Positions 8,510-16,689 of a stretch of DNA of 64,000 nucleotides are shown one piece after another. A program made the translations under genes and the position numbers. The stretch's first letter is position 1; each line of letters begins with the position of its first letter. Below the pieces are notes generated by a model. The model was not told the origin of the DNA. It saw nothing but the letters and a program-made list of their open reading frames with translations, and made no database searches. Origin of the DNA: Desulfoferula mesophila (lineage in GTDB: Bacteria > Desulfobacterota > Desulfarculia > Desulfarculales > Desulfarculaceae); assembly GCF_037076455.1 (NCBI RefSeq), contig NZ_AP028679.1, positions 511,501 through 575,500 of the forward strand, read 5' to 3'.

Positions 8510-9169
8510 ATGAGCGCCGACAAGCCCAAACCCCAAGTCATTCCTCTGCCCAACGGCCCATATTACTACTTCACCGACTTCACTCCCCAACCGGTGCCGG
8601 GCCTGCGCGGCGAAGAGGGCCAGACCTACGCCAACCCCAAGGGCGCGGCCCTGTGCCGTTGCGGCGGCTCGGACAACAAGCCCCTTTGCGACGGTTCCCA
8701 CGGCGAGAACCATTTCAACGACCGCAAGGAGAGCGACGGCCACCTGGATCGGCGCAAGAGCTACCAGGGCGCCAAGATCGTCATCCACGACAACCGCCAC
8801 ATCTGCTCCCATGCGGGTTATTGCGTCAACGAATTGCCGGGGGTGTTCGACCGCTGCGCCCGCCCCTGGGTCAATCCGGACGGGGCCGAGGTGGCGGCCA
8901 TCATCGCCACCATCGAAAAATGCCCCTCCGGGGCCCTGAGCTACAGCATCGAGGGGTTGGAGCACCGCGACCTGGAGCGGGAGCCCGAGGTGATCGTCAC
9001 CCAGGACGGCCCCTATTGCCTGGTGGGAGGGATAGAGGTGGTGGGGCACGAGCCCCGCGCCCAGGAGGTGTCCCAAGAGCACTGCACCCTGTGCCGCTGC
9101 GGCAGCTCGCGCAACAAGCCCTTTTGCGACGGCAACCACGCCGAGATCGGCTTCAAGGACCCGAAATAG
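8510..9169 (+). CDS. Double CDGSH iron-sulfur protein with a central 4Fe-4S-like domain
   Basis: The 219-residue protein has three metal modules. The N-terminal CDGSH motif is LCRCGGSDNKPLCDGSH (ligands Cys49, Cys51, Cys60, His64) and the C-terminal one is LCRCGSSRNKPFCDGNH (Cys195, Cys197, Cys206, His210); each should hold a [2Fe-2S] cluster in the 3Cys-1His mode. Between them Cys99, Cys105, Cys116 and Cys138 form a divergent mono-cluster ferredoxin-like domain (Fer4_19 type). Proteins of this layout are known in bacteria, but their partners are not. The start ATG at 8510 is chosen over an in-frame TTG at 8489. It is a single-gene unit, bracketed by two copies of the same terminator. Confidence 0.88.
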   Translation: MSADKPKPQVIPLPNGPYYYFTDFTPQPVPGLRGEEGQTYANPKGAALCRCGGSDNKPLCDGSHGENHFNDRKESDGHLDRRKSYQGAKIVIHDNRHICSHAGYCVNELPGVFDRCARPWVNPDGAEVAAIIATIEKCPSGALSYSIEGLEHRDLEREPEVIVTQDGPYCLVGGIEVVGHEPRAQEVSQEHCTLCRCGSSRNKPFCDGNHAEIGFKDPK

Positions 9170-9201
9170 GGCCTCACCGAAAGGCGCGGTATGCAAGGCG
9201 A

Positions 9202-9230
9202 GGGCGGGGTTTGTCCCCGCCCTTAGCTTT
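9202..9230. terminator. Terminator between convergent genes, duplicate of 8384-8412
   Basis: The stem GGGCGGGG/CCCCGCCC with loop TTTGT and tail TTAGCTTT is the same as at 8384-8412 apart from one loop base, and the flanking GGCGA and GGCG are also shared. It lies between the CDGSH gene (+) and the DUF1638 gene (-). Confidence 0.8.
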
Positions 9231-9237
9231 GGCGGGT

Positions 9238-9816
9238 CTAGGCCAGCAGTTGCCGCACGGTGGCTTGGAAATGGTCGAGGTCGATGTTGGTCACCTCGAT
9301 GGGCACCTGCACCAGATCGAAGAACTCCAGGATTTCTTCGTCGCTCAGGGGGTTGATGCCCGGATCGATCACCAGGATGCGGTCGTAGCGGCCCAGGCCG
9401 GTGCGGAAATCCACCGGGTCCCAGCCGGAGAGGCGCCGCGCGTTGTTGGGCCAGTAGCGGACCCAGGATGGGGTCATGAGGATGGTGTTGCCCTGCTCCA
9501 GTTCCCGAACCTTGTCCTCGCCCACAAAGGCGGAAATGCAGTTGAAGGTGGGGCAAAGGGGCAGGCCTTTCTCGCGCAGCAGCTCATCCATGTGGGGCAG
9601 GCAGCCCCGGCCGAAAAACACCCGGACCTGGTCCGGGGCCTGGGATTGGGCCTCGTCTATGGCGGCCCGCAGTTCCTTTTCCAGCAGCTTGAGGTCCAGG
9701 TGCAGGGCGGCGTCCAGCCACACCACTTGGGGACGGTCGGCCTCGTCCTCCCGCTCCAGCAGGGTGGTGAGCTCTTCCTCGAAGATTTTGCAGGCGATCA
9801 AGACCTTTTGGGACAT
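9238..9816 (-). CDS. DUF1638 family protein
   Basis: This 192-residue cytoplasmic protein fits DUF1638: N-terminal VLIACKIFEEEL, then VWLDAALH, FGRGCLP, an invariant-looking NCISAF with the Cys-Ile-Ser core, and a PSWVRYWP segment. DUF1638 members often occur near corrinoid methyltransferases in anaerobes, and some are suspected of one-carbon roles; nothing here fixes the function. The start at 9816 is preferred to one ten codons upstream because the homology begins there. It is followed at its 3' end by a convergent terminator. Confidence 0.8.
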   Translation of the reverse strand: MSQKVLIACKIFEEELTTLLEREDEADRPQVVWLDAALHLDLKLLEKELRAAIDEAQSQAPDQVRVFFGRGCLPHMDELLREKGLPLCPTFNCISAFVGEDKVRELEQGNTILMTPSWVRYWPNNARRLSGWDPVDFRTGLGRYDRILVIDPGINPLSDEEILEFFDLVQVPIEVTNIDLDHFQATVRQLLA

Positions 9817-9826
9817 GGCCGCTACT

Positions 9827-10360
9827 CTACCTTGGGCTTGGAGCAAGGCTCTCCCGGTTTTGGGGGCTTCCTCCCAAGTATAACCGCCCGTTCCCCTTGG
9901 GCCAGTAGCTGCCGATCTCCAGGCCCAGGTGATCGCGCACCTCGATGCGCAACGAGCGCAGGGCCTGGTGCACGTCGGCCAGGAAAAATCCCAAGCTGAT
10001 CATCAGGCAGGCCAGCGAACAGGTGAACAGCACCTCCACCAAGTCGGGGATCCACACCCCCAGGGTGTAGGTGGCGAAAAAGGCCAGGATGATCATGGCC
10101 ACCGCGAAGATGGACAGGGCGGCGAAAATCACCGACAGGCGCAGCAGGTGGCAGCGCCGGTAGAGAATCTTGATCTCGTGGCTGATAACGCTTTTTTCGT
10201 CCTCGGGCAGACGGGAAAACCCGGCGCACAACTCGCGCACCCGGTCGATGGGCCGCCCCAGGCGGTTGGTGAGGGCCAGCAGCACCAGCCCCACCCCGGA
10301 GATGAGCACGCAGGGGGCGATGGAGGCTTGCAATATGGTGCCTAAACTAGTGGGACTCAA
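9827..10360 (-). CDS. DUF2721 family membrane protein
   Basis: The 177-residue protein has three or four hydrophobic segments (ILQASIAPCVLISGVGLVLL; LRLSVIFAALSIFAVAMIIL; VLFTCSLACLMISLGFF) and the RLGRPIDRVREL motif typical of DUF2721. The most likely start is a TTG at 10360, with AAGGAG 7 nt upstream; the longer ATG start at 10417 has no ribosome site. It lies 10 nt upstream of the DUF1638 gene and is probably cotranscribed with it. Function unknown; inner membrane location is predicted. Confidence 0.82.
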   Translation of the reverse strand: MSPTSLGTILQASIAPCVLISGVGLVLLALTNRLGRPIDRVRELCAGFSRLPEDEKSVISHEIKILYRRCHLLRLSVIFAALSIFAVAMIILAFFATYTLGVWIPDLVEVLFTCSLACLMISLGFFLADVHQALRSLRIEVRDHLGLEIGSYWPKGNGRLYLGGSPQNRESLAPSPR

Positions 10361-10532
10361 AACGAAGCTCCTTTGCGGTTCAGGGTCTCTAAAATACTTC
10401 AGCCAAGGACCGCTCACGGGATACGGCGCGAAGGGCTCGTCTCCCGGCGGGGTCCTTGGCTTTACGAGTCAGTGGGTTTACCCCCGGCGGGCGGTTTTGT
10501 CACCAGCAAATTTTGCCGCCACCGCCCGCCAA

Positions 10533-10564
10533 GAAAAAACCGGCCCTCCCTGGGGAGAGCCGGT
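10533..10564 (-). terminator. Terminator of the QueG-like gene
   Basis: On the minus strand an ACCGGC...GCCGGT stem with inner CTCCC/GGGAG pairing runs into TTTTTTC, 30 nt past the stop of the gene at 10594. Confidence 0.85.
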
Positions 10565-10593
10565 CTTGTGTTTTCAGGGTAGCGTGCTTGCGG

Positions 10594-11502
10594 CTAATGC
10601 AGGCGCTCAGGTGGCAGCTCGCCGCGCTCCAGGGCCTCGCGGGCCTTTTTCACCGGGATGCCGCTCTCGCAGGGCACCCCCACCTGGCACAGGCCGCAGC
10701 CGTAGCCCGCGAATCCATAATGCTCGGGCACGTATTTGCGGCTGACCAGCAGATGCTCGCGGCATTTGACCTTGTCGTGGCCGGCCGGCGACAGGGCCCG
10801 CACCGGGCAGCGGTCGATGCACTTGCCGCATGTGCCCTCGGCGTAGAACAGGCAATAGGCATGGTGGTCGGAATAGGGCCGGGGCTTGGTGGGCACCTTT
10901 ATCCGGGCCACCACCGAGCCGGCCCGGATGGCCTTGCCCCGGGCGGTGATGAGCCCGTCGCACAGGCCGAAGGTTCCCAGCCCGGCGGCGTAGGCCGCGT
11001 GGCGCTCGGACCAGGAGGAGGCGTAGACAAAGCGCTGGGACTCAACCCGCGCCCAGCCGGGGAGCAGCACCGGGGCCACCGCGTCGTGTCCGGCTTGGCT
11101 AAGCGACTTGGCCACGTGGGCGCGCAGGGCCTCGTTGCACTCCTCGCCGTAGATGCGGGTGCGGGCCCACTCCTCGGCCGGGTATTTCTTGGCCCGGCGG
11201 TTGGCTTGGCGCACCGCTTCGCGCTGGGGCAGCACCCAGGAGACGACCGTGAGCTCCTCGGCGGTCACCGGGCTGCCGGGGTGGTACTGGTTGAACACCT
11301 CCCAGGGGGTCCAGTGGAAAGGCCCCACGTATTCCTTGTACTGCTGCCAGATGGGGTCGGAGCCGGCGGTAAAGCCCACCAGGGCGTCGTCCCAGGCCCG
11401 GTCGCCGGCCTGGTTTTGCATGCTGTTGGTGGGCGAGGAGGCCAGAAAGTCGTTGATCAGCTTGGTGATCCAAGCGCCTGGATCGGCGATTTTTTTAGGC
11501 AT
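10594..11502 (-). CDS. QueG-like double [4Fe-4S] protein (epoxyqueuosine reductase family)
   Basis: This 302-residue protein has the QueG-type core: a central YAAGLGTFGLCDGLIT segment and two [4Fe-4S] motifs near the C-terminus (CGKCIDRCP and CGLCQVGVPCESGIP). The family reduces epoxyqueuosine in tRNA modification, using cobalamin plus Fe-S clusters; here the N-terminal half is divergent and the C-terminal HEAT-like repeats of true QueG are absent. A related redox role is therefore as likely as queuosine synthesis. The ATG at 11502 has GAGGAG 6 nt upstream; longer starts are not supported. Single-gene unit with its own terminator. Confidence 0.75.
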   Translation of the reverse strand: MPKKIADPGAWITKLINDFLASSPTNSMQNQAGDRAWDDALVGFTAGSDPIWQQYKEYVGPFHWTPWEVFNQYHPGSPVTAEELTVVSWVLPQREAVRQANRRAKKYPAEEWARTRIYGEECNEALRAHVAKSLSQAGHDAVAPVLLPGWARVESQRFVYASSWSERHAAYAAGLGTFGLCDGLITARGKAIRAGSVVARIKVPTKPRPYSDHHAYCLFYAEGTCGKCIDRCPVRALSPAGHDKVKCREHLLVSRKYVPEHYGFAGYGCGLCQVGVPCESGIPVKKAREALERGELPPERLH

Positions 11503-11691
11503 GGAGTCTCCTCGCTTTTTTGCTTCGCACAAACCGCGTGGGGCCGCTGAACAATAGCTTACCGGCTTGGGGACGGTACCGGCGGTAGCGTTGGCTACAT
11601 CCGAACCTACATGATGCCCAGCGCCGGAAAAGAAGCTACTTACAATAACGGTCCCCACCCCCGGCTTGTCAAGCAGGGGTCGTCCGGAGGC

Positions 11692-12450
11692 TCAGCCCTG
11701 CTTGAGGCGCAGGGTGGGCTCGCCGAACAGGGAGAAGCGCAGCCAGTCAAAGGCGAACTTGAGCAGCTGGGACTCGTTGCTCTGGATCAGCTCCAGCCGG
11801 GTGGGCTCCAGGTCGATGATCTGGGTCAGGCGGCTCTGGGTCACGAACTGCTTGAACTGGTCCAGGTTGTAGCAGGCCATGAAGAACATCTGCATCTTCT
11901 TCTGGGCCTCGGCCGCGCTGGCCGCCGGGGCCTGGCGGGTCACCAAGGGCAGGAAAAGGTCGTTGGAGGCGTTGTAGGCGGTGAGCCCCTGGTCCTGGGT
12001 CCATTCCTGGGGGCTCCAGCAGCGGCCTTGTTCAAAGCCCCGGCAGTGGGGCTCCTTGACCAAAAACCAGCTCTCCTGGGAGGGCCCGCCTTCCCCGCCG
12101 CCCTTGGTGGCCCGGCCCAGGGGATAGGTGCGGCAGGCGCCGGGCCGGTCGGGGTATACGGTGCAGCCCTGGGGGGAGAGGAAGGGGCAGGTCTGCTCGT
12201 CGTTGTCGGCCATGGCCAGGCGGGGCAGGGGCCAGCCGTTCTGGCCGCTCTCCACCACGGTGTGGCGCTCGATGAACTCCTCGGAGCTCAGGCCCAGGTG
12301 GTTCTTCAGGCGCAACACGTCGTAGGGAGTAAGCACCAGGTTGAGGCGGCGGCAGCACTCGTTAAAGCAGGGCACCTCGGGATGGCAGGCAAAGGTGAAG
12401 CCCTCCGGCCCCAGCTCGTTGAAGCGCGGGTCCTCGATGTCGGGCAGCAC
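11692..12450 (-). CDS. YkgJ-family cysteine-cluster protein, copy 2
   Basis: The 252-residue protein belongs to the YkgJ (CxxCxxCC-type) family of putative Fe-S or zinc proteins: ACHPEVPCFNECCRRLN, then CPFLSPQGCTVYPDRPGACRTYPLG and a later CRGF. It is paralogous to the gene just upstream (TPYDVLR, SSEEFIE, RFSLFGEPTLRLK). The GTG start at 12450 shares its first base with the stop codon of the upstream gene, so translation is probably coupled. The biochemical role is unknown. Confidence 0.82.
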   Translation of the reverse strand: MLPDIEDPRFNELGPEGFTFACHPEVPCFNECCRRLNLVLTPYDVLRLKNHLGLSSEEFIERHTVVESGQNGWPLPRLAMADNDEQTCPFLSPQGCTVYPDRPGACRTYPLGRATKGGGEGGPSQESWFLVKEPHCRGFEQGRCWSPQEWTQDQGLTAYNASNDLFLPLVTRQAPAASAAEAQKKMQMFFMACYNLDQFKQFVTQSRLTQIIDLEPTRLELIQSNESQLLKFAFDWLRFSLFGEPTLRLKQG

Positions 12451-13193
12451 TACTGGCCGTCCCCGGGCTGCTCTTTTAGCTTCAGGGTCTTTTGGCCGAA
12501 CAGGCCGAAGCGCACCCAGGCGTAGCCCAAGTCCATCAGGGCCACGTCGTCGGTCTTGACCGCGAAGATGGTGTCCTCGTCCAGGTCGAAACGGTCCAGG
12601 AACGAAGAGTTGAGGATGAACTCGCGGAAGCGGTCCAGATCGTACAGGGCCAGGATGATCATCTGCTGGACCTTGGGGTTGTCCAGCTCGCCCAGCTTGT
12701 TGATCCACTCGTGGCTCACCAAGGATTCGTAGGAGCCGTCCATCTCCTTGGACTGGGTGGCTCCCTGGTCCTTGAGCCATTCGCGCACCTTCCAGGGATC
12801 GCCCTTGGCCAGGCCGTGACAGCGCTGGGGGGATACCGCCACCTGGAAGCCGCCCTGGGCGTGCTCGTCCAGGGGGAACATGCGGCAGGCCCAGGGACGG
12901 TGCTCGTAGATGGCGCAGCCGCCGGGGCCCACGAAATAGCAGCGTTTGTTGTTCTCCTCGTTCATGCGGAACTGCACCAGGGGCACCGCCTTGCCCGGCA
13001 CTTGCACCAGGTGGGTGTATTTCTCCAAAAACTCGCTGGAGGTGAGCCCCAGGGCCTTTTTCATGCGCAGCACGTCATAGGGCGTAAGCATTATGTTCAC
13101 GTCGCCGCAGCAGGAGGTGTAGCACTCCAGGCCTTTGTGGCAGGCGAAGGTGAAGTCGTCGTCAAGCTGCAGCTTGGGGCGGTCGTCGCTCAT
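12450..13193 (-). CDS. YkgJ-family cysteine-cluster protein, copy 1
   Basis: The 247-residue protein has the same layout as its downstream paralogue: CHKGLECYTSCCGDVN, TPYDVLRMKKALGL, CYFVGPGGCAIYEHRPWACRMFPLD, then CHGLAKGDPW and a C-terminal YAWVRFGLFGQKTLKLK. The conserved Cys spacing suggests a bound metal or Fe-S cluster. The ATG at 13193 has GAGGA 5 nt upstream. It is the first gene of a two-gene unit, a tandem duplication that has diverged strongly. Confidence 0.82.
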   Translation of the reverse strand: MSDDRPKLQLDDDFTFACHKGLECYTSCCGDVNIMLTPYDVLRMKKALGLTSSEFLEKYTHLVQVPGKAVPLVQFRMNEENNKRCYFVGPGGCAIYEHRPWACRMFPLDEHAQGGFQVAVSPQRCHGLAKGDPWKVREWLKDQGATQSKEMDGSYESLVSHEWINKLGELDNPKVQQMIILALYDLDRFREFILNSSFLDRFDLDEDTIFAVKTDDVALMDLGYAWVRFGLFGQKTLKLKEQPGDGQ

Positions 13194-13406
13194 GGTTTTC
13201 CTCGCCAAAACCCGGCCGAGGTGGGCCGGGCCATTATGCGGCAGATGCCGAATTTTTCAGTGGTGCTGATTATGTACCAGGTGTAACAAGCGGGGTCAAC
13301 GAGGATTTCACGACCCGGGCGGCGCCGGGCGCGGCGAGCCCGGCCCCTGGGGGCGGGGCCTGGGCGAAGGGGCCGATGAAAAGGCGCGAGGCGGCGTTGG
13401 CGGGCC

Positions 13407-13757
13407 TCAGTTGTCTTCGCGGGGCGCCGGGGCCAGGCGCTCGGGGCTTATATTGGCCGGCTGGGAGGGCCGCTGGCAGCGCGCCCCCGGAGACACGGCG
13501 GCGCCGGGCTCGGGCTCGCCCAGGCTGATGGCAAAGTCCGGGCAAAGCATTTCGCACAGGCCGCAGCTGGTGCAGCGGTCCGGCCGAGCCAGGAAGGGAT
13601 AGCCCCACTCGTCGGTGGCCAGGGCGTCGCGGGGGCAGAAAGAGGAGCAGTTGCCGCAGCGCTTGCACCAGGCGGGGTAAAAGCTGACCTTGTGCTGCTC
13701 GGGCTGGATCGCGGCGGGGGCCGCCTTGGCCTCCGCCTTTTTCTTCCTGGGGGTCAT
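13407..13757 (-). CDS. 2[4Fe-4S] ferredoxin
   Basis: The 116-residue protein has two complete motifs: C31xxC34xxC37xxxC41P (WCKRCGNCSSFCPRDAL) and CTSCGLCEMLCPDF. It has a Lys/Ala-rich N-terminus and a Pro-rich tail. The spacing and the AWCKRCG start match the delta subunits of 2-oxoacid:ferredoxin oxidoreductases (KorD/OorD-like), though no catalytic subunits lie next to it. Its ATG overlaps the TGA of the thioesterase gene (ATGA), so the two are cotranslated. Confidence 0.85.
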   Translation of the reverse strand: MTPRKKKAEAKAAPAAIQPEQHKVSFYPAWCKRCGNCSSFCPRDALATDEWGYPFLARPDRCTSCGLCEMLCPDFAISLGEPEPGAAVSPGARCQRPSQPANISPERLAPAPREDN

Positions 13758-14161
13758 ACCTCGCTCCTTTTCGCCGCTTTTTGGGTCACGCCCTGGAAAA
13801 AACGTTCGTGCTCCACCACGAAGCGCACGTGCCTCCCCCGGGCCACCTGCTCCACCCCGTCGTGGGCGCTTACCGCGAACACCAGCTTGGGCCCCTTGAC
13901 CTCGAGCAACTCGGCCGTGGCGGTGACCGTGAAGCTAGCCGGGGTGGGGGCCAGGTGATCCATCTCCATGCGCGCCCCCACGGTCATTTGCCCCGGTTCC
14001 AGGCCTCCCTCGATGGCCCTGAGGCACGAACCTTCCAGCAGGGTCATCAGGGTCATGGAAGAGAGCACGTCAACCCCGGGGTTGCCGTAGGCGCTGGCCA
14101 AATCGGCCGTTTCCACCAGCTTGCCCAGCTGGCCCTTGAGTCCGGGGGTGAGTTGAGACAT
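13754..14161 (-). CDS. Hotdog-fold thioesterase, FlK (fluoroacetyl-CoA thioesterase)-like
   Basis: The 135-residue single hotdog domain matches the FlK family: MTLMTLLEGSCLRAIEGGLEPGQMTVG, then HLAPTPASFTVTATAEL and the HDGVEQVARGRHVRFVV end, each read in short blocks. FlK uses a Thr/Glu/His set; Glu in LLEGS and His in MDHLAPTP are present. It probably hydrolyses an acyl-CoA in the cytoplasm; fluoroacetyl-CoA itself is unlikely to be the substrate. It is overlapped by a ferredoxin gene, which suggests a redox-linked acyl-CoA step. Confidence 0.82.
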   Translation of the reverse strand: MSQLTPGLKGQLGKLVETADLASAYGNPGVDVLSSMTLMTLLEGSCLRAIEGGLEPGQMTVGARMEMDHLAPTPASFTVTATAELLEVKGPKLVFAVSAHDGVEQVARGRHVRFVVEHERFFQGVTQKAAKRSEV

Positions 14162-14286
14162 GTTCCCTCGTCATCGCGCTCGGGGGTAATCAACGGTATC
14201 GCCGCGTTGTTAGGCACTATTTGAATTTAACCGGAAACGGCGCGCCGCACAAGGGTCGTGTAATGATGGGATTGCTTCGGCTTATC

Positions 14287-14315
14287 TTGACACTCCACCC
14301 CTTGCATGGTAAAAA
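14287..14315 (+). promoter_or_regulatory. Probable promoter of the tRNA-Lys/tRNA-Glu unit
   Basis: A perfect TTGACA (14287-14292) is followed after 17 nt by TAAAAA (14310-14315), 19 nt before the tRNA-Lys 5' end. The -35 is consensus; the -10 is weaker. Confidence 0.65.
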
Positions 14316-14333
14316 ACCATCCTCTGTAAAAAC

Positions 14334-14409
14334 GGGCCGTTAACTCAGTTGGTAGAGTATCTGCCTTTTAAGCAGAGAGTCGCGTGTTCGAATCACGCAC
14401 GGCCCACCA
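14334..14409 (+). tRNA. tRNA-Lys (anticodon TTT)
   Basis: A 76-nt cloverleaf: acceptor stem GGGCCGT/ACGGCCC, D-stem ACTC/GAGT, anticodon stem TCTGC/GCAGA with loop CTTTTAA (anticodon TTT), T-loop TTCGAAT, encoded CCA end. Confidence 0.97.
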
Positions 14410-14423
14410 GTTTTGGTGGAAAC

Positions 14424-14501
<78 letters not shown>

Positions 14502-14511
14502 TAGCATATCG

Positions 14512-14547
14512 CGGGGTTCAGCCATATGGCTGGGCCCCGTTTTGTTT
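14512..14547 (+). terminator. tRNA terminator, copy A
   Basis: A 12-bp stem CGGGGTTCAGCC/GGCTGGGCCCCG (two G-U pairs), loop ATAT, then TTTTGTTT. This is the natural terminator of the tRNA-Lys/tRNA-Glu unit and the parent of copies B, C and D. Confidence 0.92.
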
Positions 14548-14676
14548 AGGTGAAGCAGGAGGTGAAGTCGATTTTGATGAGTTAGGTTATATAGGTCGTC
14601 GGTTTGAGGGATACACAGAACTTTAGGGGATCATCGAACCCACCCCGTCGAGCGGCAGATTAGGTTCCGGCTAGTT

Positions 14677-15465
14677 CTAGCTCTGCGTTTGAGTCAGCAT
14701 CTGAGCCAGTACCGCTTGGTTGGGCGCAATAAAAGGTTTCGTAGCCGGAACTAAAGCTAGCGTGGCCAGGAGCTTTGCGGTCATTTCCGATGCCGGCGGC
14801 AGGTGGGCCGACAATATGCCTTTCGGGGCAAGTTGGCGGAGAGTGTCGAGTTGCCGCGCAAACACATCCGGCGGAATCGCGTGAACCCAGGGACAATCTC
14901 CGCTGGCCCAACTGATCATCCCTTGAGCCAGTTCGTCCTCTTTCAGAGCATCGGCATCTTGCGCCAAAGTGGGGATGATGGCCCCGAAACAATCGGCGGA
15001 GAAAAAAACATCCGACTTGTCGTCGTAAATGCCGATGGTTGTCGGATTGTCGAACAGAGGCGGTCTGATCGCGGTCAACTTGCGGTCTCCCACCGATATG
15101 CTATCGCCGTGGTTAAGCCAATACACGCGATCCATGGGCACCGGCCAGGTGGCATTCATCCGCATCACCGCCAGCGCATTGGCCGCGAGCCGCGCCTTGG
15201 GGGCGGCTTCCATAATTTTCTGAATGCTTCCGGTGTGGTCCGAGTCATCGTGGGTAATCCACACCCACTTTAGGTCCTGTGGATCCACGACCATCCTCAG
15301 CGTTTTCATGAAATCATCACTATCTCTTCCCGTTCCCGTATCAACAAGGACTGGGTCCTCTGCCTTGATGACAAAGGCATTAACTGGGAGATACCCCATT
15401 CCGGGAAGTGGGACATGAGAGGGGAGGACCTCGATATCCGGCGTAAACGCAAAGGCCTTCTCCAT
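14677..15465 (-). CDS. MBL-fold oxygen-binding-diiron-type protein, copy 1
   Basis: The 262-residue metallo-beta-lactamase-fold protein has the metal motif H72-D-D74-S-D76-H77 in WITHDDSDHTG. The second position of the usual HxHxDH is Asp, recalling flavodiiron and ODP-type diiron sites, where an acidic residue takes this place, and not zinc hydrolases. Further ligands are likely in FSADCFGAI and in SAHLPP. No flavodoxin domain is fused, so it is closer to stand-alone ODP oxygen/NO sensors or scavengers. The ATG at 15465 has AAGAGG 7 nt upstream and matches the start of the paralogue at 35700. It lies alone beside the tRNA, pointing towards it. Confidence 0.85.
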   Translation of the reverse strand: MEKAFAFTPDIEVLPSHVPLPGMGYLPVNAFVIKAEDPVLVDTGTGRDSDDFMKTLRMVVDPQDLKWVWITHDDSDHTGSIQKIMEAAPKARLAANALAVMRMNATWPVPMDRVYWLNHGDSISVGDRKLTAIRPPLFDNPTTIGIYDDKSDVFFSADCFGAIIPTLAQDADALKEDELAQGMISWASGDCPWVHAIPPDVFARQLDTLRQLAPKGILSAHLPPASEMTAKLLATLALVPATKPFIAPNQAVLAQMLTQTQS

Positions 15466-15637
15466 CGCTAATCCTCTTGGTTTGAGTTCCATGAACGGCA
15501 CCTTCTTCACGATAAGCACCATGCAGTTACATCGTCAAGAAAAGCGATCTGGGTACTTGGGAATTAAAGTAGAACCTTGTTGTTAGGTTTTGGTCCGGAA
15601 ATCTGCTTTTGGGTGGAACGGAAGCCAATTATAGGAG

Positions 15638-16684
15638 CTAGTGACCTGTCCCCAGAGTACTCAACATCCCCACCGTATCCCGCAGATCACTCGATATGCG
15701 CTGGACGTACCGCTCAGTAACCTGCAAACTCTGATGCCGCAGGAGACCCTGTATTGCCTTGATAGAGACATTACCTGAATCTGCCAAGTAAGACGCAACA
15801 TGACGCCGGAGGGCATGGAACCCAAACACCTTGACTCCAGCCCGTTCGCACAAGTCGCGCATAAACTTCCTGCGCACCCGAAAAGGCTTTCCGTACCAAG
15901 GACCGCCGTGGTCGCAGATGAAGACGTGAGATTTGTCCTTGAACTTGCGCTCCTCCCAATCCCTCCACCACAACAGAGATGAATACAATTCATCGCTCAT
16001 GGGCAGAATGTCTCTACGGGGTGCTCCGTTTCTTGTTTTGTGAGTGGTCAGGGCGATGGTCTTGCGGTCAAAGTCCAGATCGCTCCATTTCAAGCGGAAT
16101 ATCTCGGACCTTCTTGCCCCAGTTTGCAAGTAGCAGTTGAGCAGGACTCGCTCCTGTGGGGTTGCTGCTCCCATGACCTTCAACACGTCTTTTCTACAGG
16201 GGGTGTAGATGGGCTTTCTGGCATGGGGGAGTGGATCGATGCGGGCAATGGGGTTGAAGGGGACCTCTAGGAAGCGGTGACCCCAATTAAACATCGCGAG
16301 TAGGTGCTTCCTGTCCTTGTTGCTTGCGTTGTTGGATTGCTCCTTGGCCCGCTGATTGAGATAGGTCGAGACTAGGGCTGGGGTAATTTGGTCTAAGTGC
16401 AAATCTCCCCACGCAGGTCGTAGGTCATCCAGCACTTTCAGTTTTTCGTTATAGGTCTTGGTGGAGAGTCTTGGCTTGGAGTAGGTGAGGTAGGATTTAC
16501 ATAGTGCATGAAAACTTAAAATAGGAGAGTCGGGGGTTGGGGTCTCTAGCTCTTTTCTCTTTGCAGCTTCCCACTCCACAGCTTGCTTCTTGGTGGAGCA
16601 GAGCTTCTGGTGACGAGTGCCCTGCCAAATCACTTGAGCGACATACTTGACCTTTCCACTGACGCACTTGCGCTTGTAGGGCAT
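15638..16684 (-). CDS. int: Tyrosine recombinase / phage-type integrase
   Basis: The 348-residue site-specific recombinase has an N-terminal arm-binding AP2-like part (about 1-50), a SAM-like core-binding domain (about 55-155) and a catalytic domain with Arg191 (TGARRSE), H290xxR293 (FHALRRH), His317 (LLRHQS) and the nucleophile Tyr326 (TERYV). All catalytic residues are present, so it looks functional. It lies 1.1 kb from tRNA-Glu with one gene between them, and very probably drove the integration there. Confidence 0.93.
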   Translation of the reverse strand: MPYKRKCVSGKVKYVAQVIWQGTRHQKLCSTKKQAVEWEAAKRKELETPTPDSPILSFHALCKSYLTYSKPRLSTKTYNEKLKVLDDLRPAWGDLHLDQITPALVSTYLNQRAKEQSNNASNKDRKHLLAMFNWGHRFLEVPFNPIARIDPLPHARKPIYTPCRKDVLKVMGAATPQERVLLNCYLQTGARRSEIFRLKWSDLDFDRKTIALTTHKTRNGAPRRDILPMSDELYSSLLWWRDWEERKFKDKSHVFICDHGGPWYGKPFRVRRKFMRDLCERAGVKVFGFHALRRHVASYLADSGNVSIKAIQGLLRHQSLQVTERYVQRISSDLRDTVGMLSTLGTGH

Positions 16685-16689
16685 CTCAA

